Positions 1-6,433 of a stretch of 20,856 bases of DNA are shown here, one piece after another. Position 1 is the stretch's first letter, and the number at the start of each line of letters is the position of its first letter. The position numbers and the translations under genes were made by a program. The stretch is from the IMG/VR virus record IMGVR_UViG_3300042946_001433, positions 1 through 20,856 of that record; one strand, 5' to 3'. This DNA is from a virus. The notes beneath the pieces were generated by a model. That model saw nothing but the letters and a program-made list of their open reading frames with translations. It had not been told where the DNA came from and made no database searches.

Positions 1-495
1 CAGGCTTATACTTTCATCAAGGGTCAGTATGTTCCGATTATTTTGAATAATGTTGGAGATGAATCACAGATGAATATGGACGCCAGAAAATATTATGTTC
101 AATCTTATGATTTTACTATGTTGGGTTACCTCATCGACGAAGAGGAATTTGAGATTAAACCCGCAATTCAAAGAATGGTTCAAATAATGGAATTGGATAC
201 AAGTACCTTTAAACAGAAAAGAGACAAAACTCCTCCGAATCCGAATGAGTTTGAAATGAATTGGTTATTTGTAACAGGTAATACAGTTCTTTCTGAGTTT
301 ATTGAATATACTGCAAATATGACTTTGTTGTCACCGACCAACGTTTCAGGTTGGGACGTTTATATCAATAATGATTTTTATGGTAGTGATGTTCAAACAA
401 TTCAAATTACAACTAATGATGAATTAAGGATTGAAATTACAAAACAAGATAATATTAAAGAAGCAAGTTTGTTATTTCTTAATAAGTTAATTTAA
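1..495 (+). CDS. C-terminal part of unidentified phage structural-type protein (5' end outside window)
   Basis: The frame is open from base 1, so the start lies upstream; 164 codons are visible before TAA at 493-495. The visible part contains the segment DFTMLGYLIDEEEFEI followed by a charged stretch. It ends in a beta-rich region with VYINNDFYG and a closing segment of alternating polar and hydrophobic residues. I do not recognise the family with confidence. Its position directly before the tail sheath, on the same strand and with similar composition, suggests a neck, tail-completion or other virion protein, but this is inferred from position only. Its stop codon overlaps the stop of the convergent small gene on the minus strand. 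No terminator hairpin is evident right after it. Confidence 0.7.
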   Translation, partial: QAYTFIKGQYVPIILNNVGDESQMNMDARKYYVQSYDFTMLGYLIDEEEFEIKPAIQRMVQIMELDTSTFKQKRDKTPPNPNEFEMNWLFVTGNTVLSEFIEYTANMTLLSPTNVSGWDVYINNDFYGSDVQTIQITTNDELRIEITKQDNIKEASLLFLNKLI

Positions 496-505
496 TCCTC
501 ACCGT
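492..505 (+). repeat. Direct repeat copy 1 flanking the minus-strand small gene
   Basis: TTAATCCTCACCGT here matches TTAATTCTCACCGT at 672-685 in 13 of 14 bases, in the same orientation, 180 bp apart. The pair brackets the small minus-strand gene exactly: this copy covers its last codons and stop. Confidence 0.55.
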
Positions 506-653
506 AGATATCCTTCTTTTCTTTACATTTTTCCAAGATAAGATTTTCTAAAAATTTATATATTTTTATACCTCTCTTATCACAATATTTTTTCAGTATA
601 TCATGTACTGCAGGGTCAATTTTTATGTTTTTGATTTCTTTCTTGGTTTTCAT
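492..653 (-). CDS. Small basic protein, ribbon-helix-helix-like (53 aa)
   Basis: On the minus strand an ATG at 653 opens 53 codons ending in TAA at 494-492. The protein starts MKTKKEIKNIKIDPAVHD and continues with a predicted helix (ILKKYCDKRG), a short turn, and a second helix (YKFLENLILEKCKEKK). A lysine-rich N-terminal strand with an IKID-type segment followed by two helices is the plan of short ribbon-helix-helix (MetJ/Arc-type) DNA-binding proteins, so a regulator is the best guess; that is inference from pattern. It is convergent with the upstream structural gene (4-bp overlap of 3' ends) and divergent from the sheath gene. A TTGACT-like promoter lies about 30 nt upstream of its start. 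A 14-nt direct repeat (13/14) flanks the gene. Being antisense to the late operon, it may be an early or inserted accessory (moron-like) gene. Confidence 0.72.
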   Translation of the reverse strand: MKTKKEIKNIKIDPAVHDILKKYCDKRGIKIYKFLENLILEKCKEKKDIYGED

Positions 654-671
654 GGTAGAAAAAAGGCAGAA

Positions 672-685
672 TTAATTCTCACCGT
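672..685 (+). repeat. Direct repeat copy 2 flanking the minus-strand small gene
   Basis: TTAATTCTCACCGT is the second copy of the 14-nt repeat at 492-505. It lies just upstream of the small gene's start, and its CACCGT end runs into the putative -10 region of that gene's promoter. Confidence 0.55.
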
Positions 686-710
686 TTACAAATACATATG
701 TAAAAGTCAA
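683..710 (-). promoter_or_regulatory. Candidate promoter for the minus-strand small gene
   Basis: Read on the minus strand, TTGACT (710-705) is separated by 16 bases from TAAACG (688-683), and the start codon follows about 30 nt later. The -35 resembles a sigma70 box well; the -10 is weak. The same stretch also contains TGTATTTG, which partly resembles the Bacteroidota -7 element TAnnTTTG. This is a host-type promoter candidate and differs from the AT-rich motif found upstream of the structural genes. Confidence 0.35.
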
Positions 711-771
711 GTTTTTTCATTCAGATAAGAATATTTATGAATAAAATAAATCTGCAAAGAATTAATTAATA

Positions 772-3700
772 ATGGCAACAGCACAAGCAAATCAAAAAGT
801 TTACGTTTCACCCGGTGTATATACATCCGAGACGGATTTATCATTCGTGGCACAGAGTGTGGGTGTAACTACTCTAGGTTTAGTTGGAGAAACCCTAAAA
901 GGTCCAGCTTTTGAACCTATTTTCATCACTAATTACGATGAGTTTCAGGCGTATTTTGGAGGTACTGAACCTACAAAGTTTGTTAACACTCAAATCCCTA
1001 AATATGAAGCTGCGTATATCGCAAAATCTTATTTACAACAATCCAATCAATTGTTTGTAACTAGAATTTTGGGATTATCGGGATATGATGCAGGTCCTTC
1101 TTGGAGTATCAAGGTTACATCTAATGTAGACCCACTTACAATTGGTTTAAATCCATCGGCAGGAGCTAGCTTTACTGCGGACTTCAGTGGTTCGTCTTCA
1201 GGTAATACAACTTCATTTATTGACCCGACAGATTTACCTTTACCTGTTCAATCAGCATTGAACACACAATATAGATTGTCCGACGGAAGTACATCAACAC
1301 TTCAATCACAGATTAATGCTTATATTCAAAGTGTATATGATACACCATCTTCTTCTGCAGTTACCGTTAATATTTTCGGTGCAATACCAAACGCAGACGC
1401 TTTAGCGGTAGAGTTAACTTACAGTGCGGTTACTAATCCATATAGTGTAGATAACACAAACTTGGCTTACAATGATTTATCAGCAGGAGACAACGATTCT
1501 TGGTATTACGCAAACTTCACAAATTATAATGATAACAGTTATTCAGGTTATTCATTTTTCTTTGTAGTATCAAACTTTTCAACAGGGGCCTCTGAATCCT
1601 TTTCAGGGACTATTTCAGGTGCTTCATATACTTTCTCAGGTACTGCTTACCCTGAGTTTAACAACATGGTTGTAGCAACTCTTCGTTCAAGAGGTATCTC
1701 TTTATTTACGAACAGTTCAACAAGTGTAAATCACGGACCAGTTTATGAAGTAAGTGCAACAACAGGGGTTACACTCGTTTGTACTGAACAATATTCTGGT
1801 GTTACAAATAACCCTTATGGTACTTTCTTACTTTCAGGTGTTACCAAAGATTCAGATACCTTCTCATTTGAAGTAAATCTTTTGGCATCCTCATCTAAAT
1901 TCATAACCAAAGTATTAGGTGTTGATAATTTTGGTAAATCAAGAAATGAAGTACCTTTGTTTGTTGAGGAAATCTACGCAACTTCACTGAATGAGGCATA
2001 TAATCAAGGTCTTATCCGTGGTGTTAGTTGTGAATTAATCGCTTTACCAGGAGCTCGTTCTCAAGATTCGAGTTCAATTGCATATAATGTACAAAGATAT
2101 CAAGCACCTGAAACACCGTTCTTAGTTTCTGAATTAAGAGGTAATAAGGTTTATAATCTTTTCAAATTTATTTCAATATCAGACGGAGATTCTGCAAACG
2201 TTGAAGTTAAAGTTTCAATTGCAAACTTGTCTTTCAATAATATGACATTTGATGTTTTAGTTAGAAATTTCTTTGATACAGATGCTAATCCTGTAGTAAT
2301 TGAAAAGTTCACTAACTGTAATATGGACCCGGCTTCTAACAATTTCGTTGCAAAGAAGATAGGTTCTTCAAACGGTGAATATGCATTAATTTCAAAATAT
2401 ATCATGGTTGAGATGGCGGACGGAGCACCGATAGATGCTCTTCCTTGTGGATTCTACGGATACACTCAAAGAGAGTATGCAAATGTTCTTAATCCTTCTC
2501 CGATGATAAAATATAAAACTAAGTATTATTATCCTGGTGAAACTATTGCAAACCCTCCTTTCGGTGCTGCCGCAGGCGGTTCGAATACGGTTGAATCAAG
2601 CGGAGATATAATTAGAAGAAGTTATTTAGGTTTTTCATCTCAATTTGGAATTGATGAATCTTTCTTAAGTTACAAAGGAAGACAAACCCCTTCAAGTTGG
2701 GTGTTAAGTGCAACAGAGGTTGAAGGACAAAAGTGGAATTACTTAAGTAAAGGATTCCATATGGACTCAGGTGCGACTGTTGTAACAATATCAAATTCAT
2801 CTTTAACTTCAGGTCAAACAGCTTTCGAATGTGGTTCTGCAGAATTCAGAGCAGACCCTGAAACTCAAGAAAATCCATATTATTTCATTTACTCAAGAAA
2901 ATATACAGTATGTTTTGCAGGTGGATTTGATGGTTGGGATATATATAGAGAGTTCAGAACTAACCAAGATAGATTCCAATTAGGTGCGTCTGGTTATTTA
3001 GCGGGTGCTTCACCTTCTTCAAGATATCCTACCGCAACAGGTGAGGGTCTATTCAAGAGAATTACAGTACAAAATAATACTACTGATTTTGCTAATACTG
3101 ACTATTATGCTTACTTACTTGGTATTTTGACTTATCAAAATCCTGAGGCAACAAACATAAATGTTTTTGCAACCGGTAGTATCGATTATGTAAACAATTC
3201 CAATCTTTGTGAAGAAGCTATCGATATGATTCAATATCAAAGAGCGGATTCGGTTTATATTGTTACAACTCCTGACTATCAGATGTACACTCCTGATTCA
3301 TCTAATCAATTCGATGTGATTTATTCTCAAGAAGCTGTAGATAATTTGGATAACACAGGAATTGATTCTAACTACACCGCAACTTACTATCCTTGGATTT
3401 TAACAAGAGATACTGTTAATAACACACAAATCTACTTACCACCAACAGGTGAGGTTTGTAGAAACTTGGCTTTGACAGATAACATTGCTTTCCCATGGTT
3501 CGCTTCGGCGGGTTACACAAGAGGTCTTGTTAATTCAATCAAAGCTAGGCAGAAACTAACTCAAGAAGATAGAGACACACTTTATCAAGGTAGAATCAAC
3601 CCAATCGCAACTTTCTCAGATGTTGGAACTGTAATTTGGGGTAACAAAACTCTTCAGATTGCTGACACAGCACTTAACAGATTGAATGTTAGAAGATTGT

Positions 3701-3987
3701 TGTTACAAGCTCGTAAGTTGATTTCTGCGGTTGCTGTTAGATTGTTGTTTGAACAGAACGACCAAATCGTAAGACAACAGTTCTTAGATTCTGTTAACCC
3801 AATTTTAGATGGTATCAGAAGAGACAGAGGTCTATACGATTTCAGAGTAACAGTTTCCTCTTCTCCTGAGGATTTAGATAGAAACACACTTACAGGTAAA
3901 ATTTACCTTAAACCAACGAAAGCACTTGAATTTATTGATATTGAATTCTTTATCACACCTACAGGTGCATCGTTCGAAAATATCTAA
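772..3987 (+). CDS. Contractile tail sheath protein (gp18-like), enlarged
   Basis: This 1071-residue protein is a gp18-type sheath subunit, which polymerises around the tail tube and contracts to drive it into the host. The N-terminus (VYVSPGVYTSETDLS, then a GLVGETLKGPAFEP segment and an ...AAYIAKSYL..NQLFVTRILG region) and the C-terminal third are typical of the family. The C-terminal third (about 764-1071) includes GRINPIATF, the helix-rich RRLLLQARKLISAVAVRLLF, and the ending KALEFIDIEFFITPTGASF. T4 gp18 is 659 aa, so about 400 residues are extra. Most of the excess seems to lie in a Ser/Thr/Gly/Asn-rich, beta-like stretch around residues 115-370, probably one or more surface-exposed domains. 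ATG at 772 precedes the conserved VYVSPGVY motif by nine residues, which fits the start; there is no Shine-Dalgarno sequence. A terminator follows directly. Confidence 0.95.
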   Translation: MATAQANQKVYVSPGVYTSETDLSFVAQSVGVTTLGLVGETLKGPAFEPIFITNYDEFQAYFGGTEPTKFVNTQIPKYEAAYIAKSYLQQSNQLFVTRILGLSGYDAGPSWSIKVTSNVDPLTIGLNPSAGASFTADFSGSSSGNTTSFIDPTDLPLPVQSALNTQYRLSDGSTSTLQSQINAYIQSVYDTPSSSAVTVNIFGAIPNADALAVELTYSAVTNPYSVDNTNLAYNDLSAGDNDSWYYANFTNYNDNSYSGYSFFFVVSNFSTGASESFSGTISGASYTFSGTAYPEFNNMVVATLRSRGISLFTNSSTSVNHGPVYEVSATTGVTLVCTEQYSGVTNNPYGTFLLSGVTKDSDTFSFEVNLLASSSKFITKVLGVDNFGKSRNEVPLFVEEIYATSLNEAYNQGLIRGVSCELIALPGARSQDSSSIAYNVQRYQAPETPFLVSELRGNKVYNLFKFISISDGDSANVEVKVSIANLSFNNMTFDVLVRNFFDTDANPVVIEKFTNCNMDPASNNFVAKKIGSSNGEYALISKYIMVEMADGAPIDALPCGFYGYTQREYANVLNPSPMIKYKTKYYYPGETIANPPFGAAAGGSNTVESSGDIIRRSYLGFSSQFGIDESFLSYKGRQTPSSWVLSATEVEGQKWNYLSKGFHMDSGATVVTISNSSLTSGQTAFECGSAEFRADPETQENPYYFIYSRKYTVCFAGGFDGWDIYREFRTNQDRFQLGASGYLAGASPSSRYPTATGEGLFKRITVQNNTTDFANTDYYAYLLGILTYQNPEATNINVFATGSIDYVNNSNLCEEAIDMIQYQRADSVYIVTTPDYQMYTPDSSNQFDVIYSQEAVDNLDNTGIDSNYTATYYPWILTRDTVNNTQIYLPPTGEVCRNLALTDNIAFPWFASAGYTRGLVNSIKARQKLTQEDRDTLYQGRINPIATFSDVGTVIWGNKTLQIADTALNRLNVRRLLLQARKLISAVAVRLLFEQNDQIVRQQFLDSVNPILDGIRRDRGLYDFRVTVSSSPEDLDRNTLTGKIYLKPTKALEFIDIEFFITPTGASFENI

Positions 3988-3991
3988 TAAT

Positions 3992-4019
3992 AAGAAGGGG
4001 GGTTCTCCCCCCTTTTTTT
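3992..4019 (+). terminator. Rho-independent terminator after the sheath gene
   Basis: AAGGGGGG (3995-4002), loop TTCT and CCCCCCTT (4007-4014) form a very stable stem that runs into a T-tract (4013-4019). It begins a few bases after the sheath stop codon. The next start codon (4032) is only 12 bases past the T-tract, leaving no room for a separate promoter, so the downstream gene probably depends on readthrough. Confidence 0.9.
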
Positions 4020-4031
4020 AGCCAATAAATT

Positions 4032-4859
4032 ATGAGAAATATAACTGAAGGTTTTGTCGATGAAAGTACTCCCGATATGAAGTATTATGCTTTTGATTGG
4101 GACGACAATATAGTTCATATGCCCACAAAGATTATGTTAAAAAACGATGAGGGAGAAGAAGTAGGTATGTCAACTGATGATTTTGCTCATTTCAGAGAGA
4201 AGGTAGGTAAAGAACCATTCGAATACAAAGGAGAAACTATTGTTAATTTTGCAAATGACCCATTCAGAAATTTCAGAGGACCTGGAGATACTCAATTCCT
4301 TAGAGATGCAATGAAAGCAAAACAAGGACCGGCTTTCCAAGATTTTAAAGAAGCGGTGGAAAACGGTTCCATTTTTTCCATAATCACCGCTAGAGGTCAC
4401 AATCCAAAGGTTCTGAGAGAAGCGGTTTACAATTATATTGTTGACGGTTTTGGGGGTATAGATAAAGAACAATTAATTAAGAATTTAAGAAAATATAGAA
4501 ATTTTACTGATGAAGAAATGATGTCTGATGAAGAACTTATTCAGTCATACTTAGATATGAACAGATATTATCCAGTATCCTTTGCAAGTGAATCAGGGGC
4601 ACAAAGTCCCGAGGAGTTAAAGGTTATGGCTATGGATGAATTTGTAACTTATGTAAAAGACCTATCGCACCAACTGAATAAGAAAGCCTTTTTAAAAAAT
4701 GACGTAAGAAATGCATTCATACCAAAAAAACCAACAATTGGTTTTTCAGATGATGACTTAAAGAATTTAGAAAAAATGTATAAACATTATAAAGATAAAC
4801 CAGATAATATAGTTAAATCTTATTTTACTGGTAAAGGCAAAAAGGAATTAAGAAAATAA
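4032..4859 (+). CDS. HAD-superfamily hydrolase/phosphatase-like protein
   Basis: This 275-residue protein shows the landmarks of a haloacid-dehalogenase fold. Motif I is YYAFDWDDNI, giving D22-x-D24 (nucleophile and acid/base in active members). Motif II is SIITARG with T119. A late acidic motif, IGFSDDDLKNL (D240-D242), fits the metal-binding motif IV. The motif III lysine cannot be assigned with certainty. In active HAD enzymes these residues hydrolyse phosphoester bonds; the substrate here is unknown, with nucleotides, nucleic-acid ends or phosphoproteins all possible. The C-terminal tail is lysine-rich. The gene lies between sheath and tube genes, downstream of a strong terminator, so low expression relative to the sheath is likely. 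The key acidic residues look intact, so catalytic activity is plausible. Confidence 0.82.
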   Translation: MRNITEGFVDESTPDMKYYAFDWDDNIVHMPTKIMLKNDEGEEVGMSTDDFAHFREKVGKEPFEYKGETIVNFANDPFRNFRGPGDTQFLRDAMKAKQGPAFQDFKEAVENGSIFSIITARGHNPKVLREAVYNYIVDGFGGIDKEQLIKNLRKYRNFTDEEMMSDEELIQSYLDMNRYYPVSFASESGAQSPEELKVMAMDEFVTYVKDLSHQLNKKAFLKNDVRNAFIPKKPTIGFSDDDLKNLEKMYKHYKDKPDNIVKSYFTGKGKKELRK

Positions 4860-4903
4860 ATAAATGTTTCAAAAACAAAGTAAATAGAAATATTTTTCAA
4901 CAT

Positions 4904-4917
4904 CCTATATTTATAGG
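4904..4917. promoter_or_regulatory. Palindromic AT-rich site upstream of tail tube gene
   Basis: CCTATA-TT-TATAGG has perfect 6-bp arms around a TT centre and contains TATTTATA, the core of the motif seen upstream of other structural genes here. It lies 33 bases before the tube start codon, in the 91-bp gap after the HAD gene. It could be a promoter element or a protein-binding operator; the sequence alone cannot decide. Confidence 0.4.
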
Positions 4918-4950
4918 AATATAAACAAAGAAACAAAAAAATTTTAATAT

Positions 4951-5439
4951 ATGGCGGATTTACTAATGAAAATGCCGATACCGTACGAACCGAAGCGTCA
5001 GAATCGATTTATTTTGAGATTCCCTTCTAGTTTAGGTATCAATGAGTGGTTTGTTGAAACTGCAGCAAGACCATCAATCAAAATAGGTGCAACAGAAATA
5101 CAGTTCCTCAACACGTCAACATTCGTTGCTGGAAGATTTAACTGGGACCCAATCTCTGTTAAATTTAGAGACCCAATCGGACCATCTGCTGCTCAGGCAC
5201 TTATGGAGTGGGTTCGTCTTCACGCTGAATCCGTAACAGGTCGTATGGGATATGCTGCGGGTTATAAAAAAGACATCGACCTCGAGATGTTGGACCCAAC
5301 AGGTGTGGTTGTAGAAAAATGGATTCTCTACGGAACATTCTTAACAGACGTTAACTTTGGTTCTTTGAGTTATGCTGCAGACGCTTTAGCGGATATTACA
5401 GCTTCTCTTAGAATGGACCGTTGTGTATTAGTTTACTAA
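4951..5439 (+). CDS. Tail tube protein (gp19-like)
   Basis: This 162-residue protein matches the T4 gp19 tail-tube family in length and plan. It has a short N-terminal lead (PIPYEPKRQNRFILRFP), an aromatic/Gly segment (WFVETAARPSIKIG), a central FNWDPISVKFRDPIGPSA, and a C-terminal beta region (LYGTFLTDVNFGSLSY) ending with a basic/hydrophobic strand. Subunits form stacked hexameric rings making the inner tube through which DNA passes; polymerisation starts on the baseplate hub and is limited by the tape measure. ATG at 4951 is the only sensible start; the leader is A/T-rich with no Shine-Dalgarno sequence. A strong hairpin with a T-run follows, consistent with a highly expressed single-gene message. 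Confidence 0.93.
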   Translation: MADLLMKMPIPYEPKRQNRFILRFPSSLGINEWFVETAARPSIKIGATEIQFLNTSTFVAGRFNWDPISVKFRDPIGPSAAQALMEWVRLHAESVTGRMGYAAGYKKDIDLEMLDPTGVVVEKWILYGTFLTDVNFGSLSYAADALADITASLRMDRCVLVY

Positions 5440-5461
5440 TACCCTTTATAAAAAATCAATA

Positions 5462-5476
5462 CTTTTTATATTTAAC
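5462..5476 (+). promoter_or_regulatory. Copy of recurrent AT-rich upstream motif (before gp26-like gene)
   Basis: CTTTTTATATTTAAC matches CTATTTATATTTAAA at 6410-6424 in 13 of 15 positions. It lies between the tube stop codon and the hairpin at 5473-5508. A transcript started here would carry that hairpin in its leader. The promoter role is inference. Confidence 0.35.
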
Positions 5477-5508
5477 CGTAAAGACATAAACTTTACGGTT
5501 ATTTTTTT
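5473..5508 (+). terminator. Terminator-type hairpin between tail tube and gp26-like genes
   Basis: AACCGTAAAG (5474-5483) and CTTTACGGTT (5491-5500) form a perfect 10-bp stem, extendable by one T-A pair, with a 7-nt loop, followed by a run of seven T. The T-run ends two bases before the ATG at 5511. It can terminate the tube transcript. In any readthrough transcript it also sits directly in front of the start codon of the next gene, where it could affect translation. Confidence 0.85.
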
Positions 5509-5510
5509 AT

Positions 5511-6260
5511 ATGGAAAATCAAGCTAGAGAATACGGACAACAAAATTTAACAATTCCACATGATGTTGTACCTCTACCATCACAAGGTGTATTCTACAAA
5601 AACAAGAAAAAAACATTAAAAGTTGGATACCTAACTGCATCGGACGAAAATATTCTAATGGCAGGAGGAACTGATATTACAACAAATTTATTAAGAAACA
5701 AGATATTTGAACCGGACATTAGAATCGAGGACTTAATGGAAGGAGACGTTGAAGCCATTTTAGTGTTCTTAAGAAACACATCATTTGGCCCCGAAATTAA
5801 TGTTAATGCAATTGACCCAAAGACAGGGAAATCCTTTTCAACAACTGTTATGTTGGATGAATTGAACATACGAAAAGGGGATGAACCAAATGATGACGGA
5901 ACATTTACAACGACACTACCAAGAAGTGGAAAATTTGTAAAAGTTAAACCTCTAACATATGGGGATATTATTGATTTAAGAAAAATGGAAGAAACATATC
6001 CGAAGGGTAGAGTTGTTCCATCGGTTACTTGGAGATTACAAAAGGAGATAATTGAAGTAGACGGAGAGACAAACAAAGGAGAAATTGCGAAGTTTATTGA
6101 GGCCATGCCAATCTTGGACTCTAAACACATCAGAAGATTCTTAGATGAAAATGAACCTAGATTGGACATGAGAAGAGAAGTAACTACCCCATCAGGAGAA
6201 AAACTAACTGTCAACGTTGGTTTTGGGGGTGAGTTTTTTCGCCCTTTCTTCGGACTATAG
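5511..6260 (+). CDS. gp26-like baseplate hub assembly protein / tail assembly chaperone
   Basis: This 249-residue protein resembles the T4 gp26 (T4_baseplate) family. After a short polar N-terminus comes the hallmark VPLPSQGVFY, then LTASDENIL, a central domain (LMEGDVEAILVFLRNTSFG), PLTYGDIIDLRKMEE, a helix with DSKHIRRFLDENEPRLDM, and a beta C-terminus ending FGGEFFRPFFGL. In T4, gp26 acts in hub assembly. By position between tube and tape measure, it corresponds to the tail assembly chaperones that keep the tape measure soluble. The ATG at 5511 follows the hairpin directly. The last codons overlap a second ORF in the +1/-2 frame with a T6 slip site at 6234-6239, like the gpG/gpGT arrangement of other phages. 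Assignment by motif and synteny; the exact role is inferred. Confidence 0.85.
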   Translation: MENQAREYGQQNLTIPHDVVPLPSQGVFYKNKKKTLKVGYLTASDENILMAGGTDITTNLLRNKIFEPDIRIEDLMEGDVEAILVFLRNTSFGPEINVNAIDPKTGKSFSTTVMLDELNIRKGDEPNDDGTFTTTLPRSGKFVKVKPLTYGDIIDLRKMEETYPKGRVVPSVTWRLQKEIIEVDGETNKGEIAKFIEAMPILDSKHIRRFLDENEPRLDMRREVTTPSGEKLTVNVGFGGEFFRPFFGL

Positions 6261-6393
6261 AAAAGGACAACTTGATGAGTTTTTCTATTTGAATACACTA
6301 CTCAAGATAACATGGCAAGATTTTAACGAAATGCCCTTGTTTGTTAGAAAATATCTATTAGACAAGTGGTTAGAAACTAATAAGAAGGACTGA
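6229..6393 (+). CDS. Overlapping small ORF; candidate frameshift extension of the gp26-like protein
   Basis: In the frame one base ahead of the gp26-like gene, an ORF is open from 6208 to TGA at 6391-6393. Its sequence after the overlap reads ALSSDYRKGQLDEFFYLN, then TWQDFNEMPLFVRKYLLDKW and a lysine-rich end. The pattern of an aromatic helix, a W-x-D/E-x-x-x-MP step and a basic helix resembles the small second products found between gp26/gpG-type genes and tape measures in other phages. No ATG opens it near the overlap. It could be made by slippage on T6 (6234-6239), giving a fusion of about 300 aa, or from GTG at 6229 (about 54 aa). A one-base sequencing error in the T-run would instead mean a single gene. 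It ends inside the next hairpin. Confidence 0.62.
   Translation: MSFFALSSDYRKGQLDEFFYLNTLLKITWQDFNEMPLFVRKYLLDKWLETNKKD
6234..6239 (+). other. T6 run, candidate +1/-2 translational slip site
   Basis: The codons GAG TTT TTT CGC cross this run. A tRNA-Phe on TTT can re-pair perfectly on TTT either one base forward or two bases back; both moves enter the frame of the 6393-terminating ORF. A -1 shift would instead hit TGA at 6290-6292 after about 20 codons. GGGGGT precedes the run at 6225-6230. Confidence 0.45.
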
Positions 6394-6409
6394 AAAAACA
6401 GTCCTTCTT
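6382..6409 (+). terminator. Terminator-type hairpin before the tape measure gene
   Basis: AAGAAGGACTG (6382-6392) pairs perfectly with CAGTCCTTCTT (6399-6409) around an A6 loop, an 11-bp stem. The downstream tract is T-rich (CTATTTATATTT) rather than a pure T-run, so termination may be partial. The stop codon of the overlapping small ORF falls in the left arm and loop. Confidence 0.7.
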
Positions 6410-6424
6410 CTATTTATATTTAAA
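6410..6424 (+). promoter_or_regulatory. Copy of recurrent AT-rich upstream motif (before tape measure)
   Basis: CTATTTATATTTAAA starts 24 bases before the tape measure ATG and directly follows a terminator-type hairpin, a natural place to restart transcription. It matches 5462-5476 in 13 of 15 bases and shares CTATTTATAT with 8322-8331. Candidate late promoter; inference. Confidence 0.45.
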
Positions 6425-6433
6425 TCATTTTGA

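Noticed and set aside
43-45. TTG at 43 as the start of the first gene
   Set aside because: The frame is already open from base 1 with protein-like sequence (QAYTFIKGQYVPIIL) leading into it, so the gene begins upstream of the window.
6233-6292. -1 frameshift from the gp26-like gene at the T6 run
   Set aside because: The -1 frame stops at TGA 6290-6292 after about 20 codons with no recognisable sequence, while the +1/-2 frame continues to 6393 with a plausible domain.
5594-6298. 234-codon open frame on the minus strand opposite the gp26-like gene
   Set aside because: It lies almost wholly antisense to a convincing gp26-like protein, its translation is low-complexity Ser/Phe/Val-rich, and it shows no family motif or promoter; it is a shadow of the + strand codon usage.
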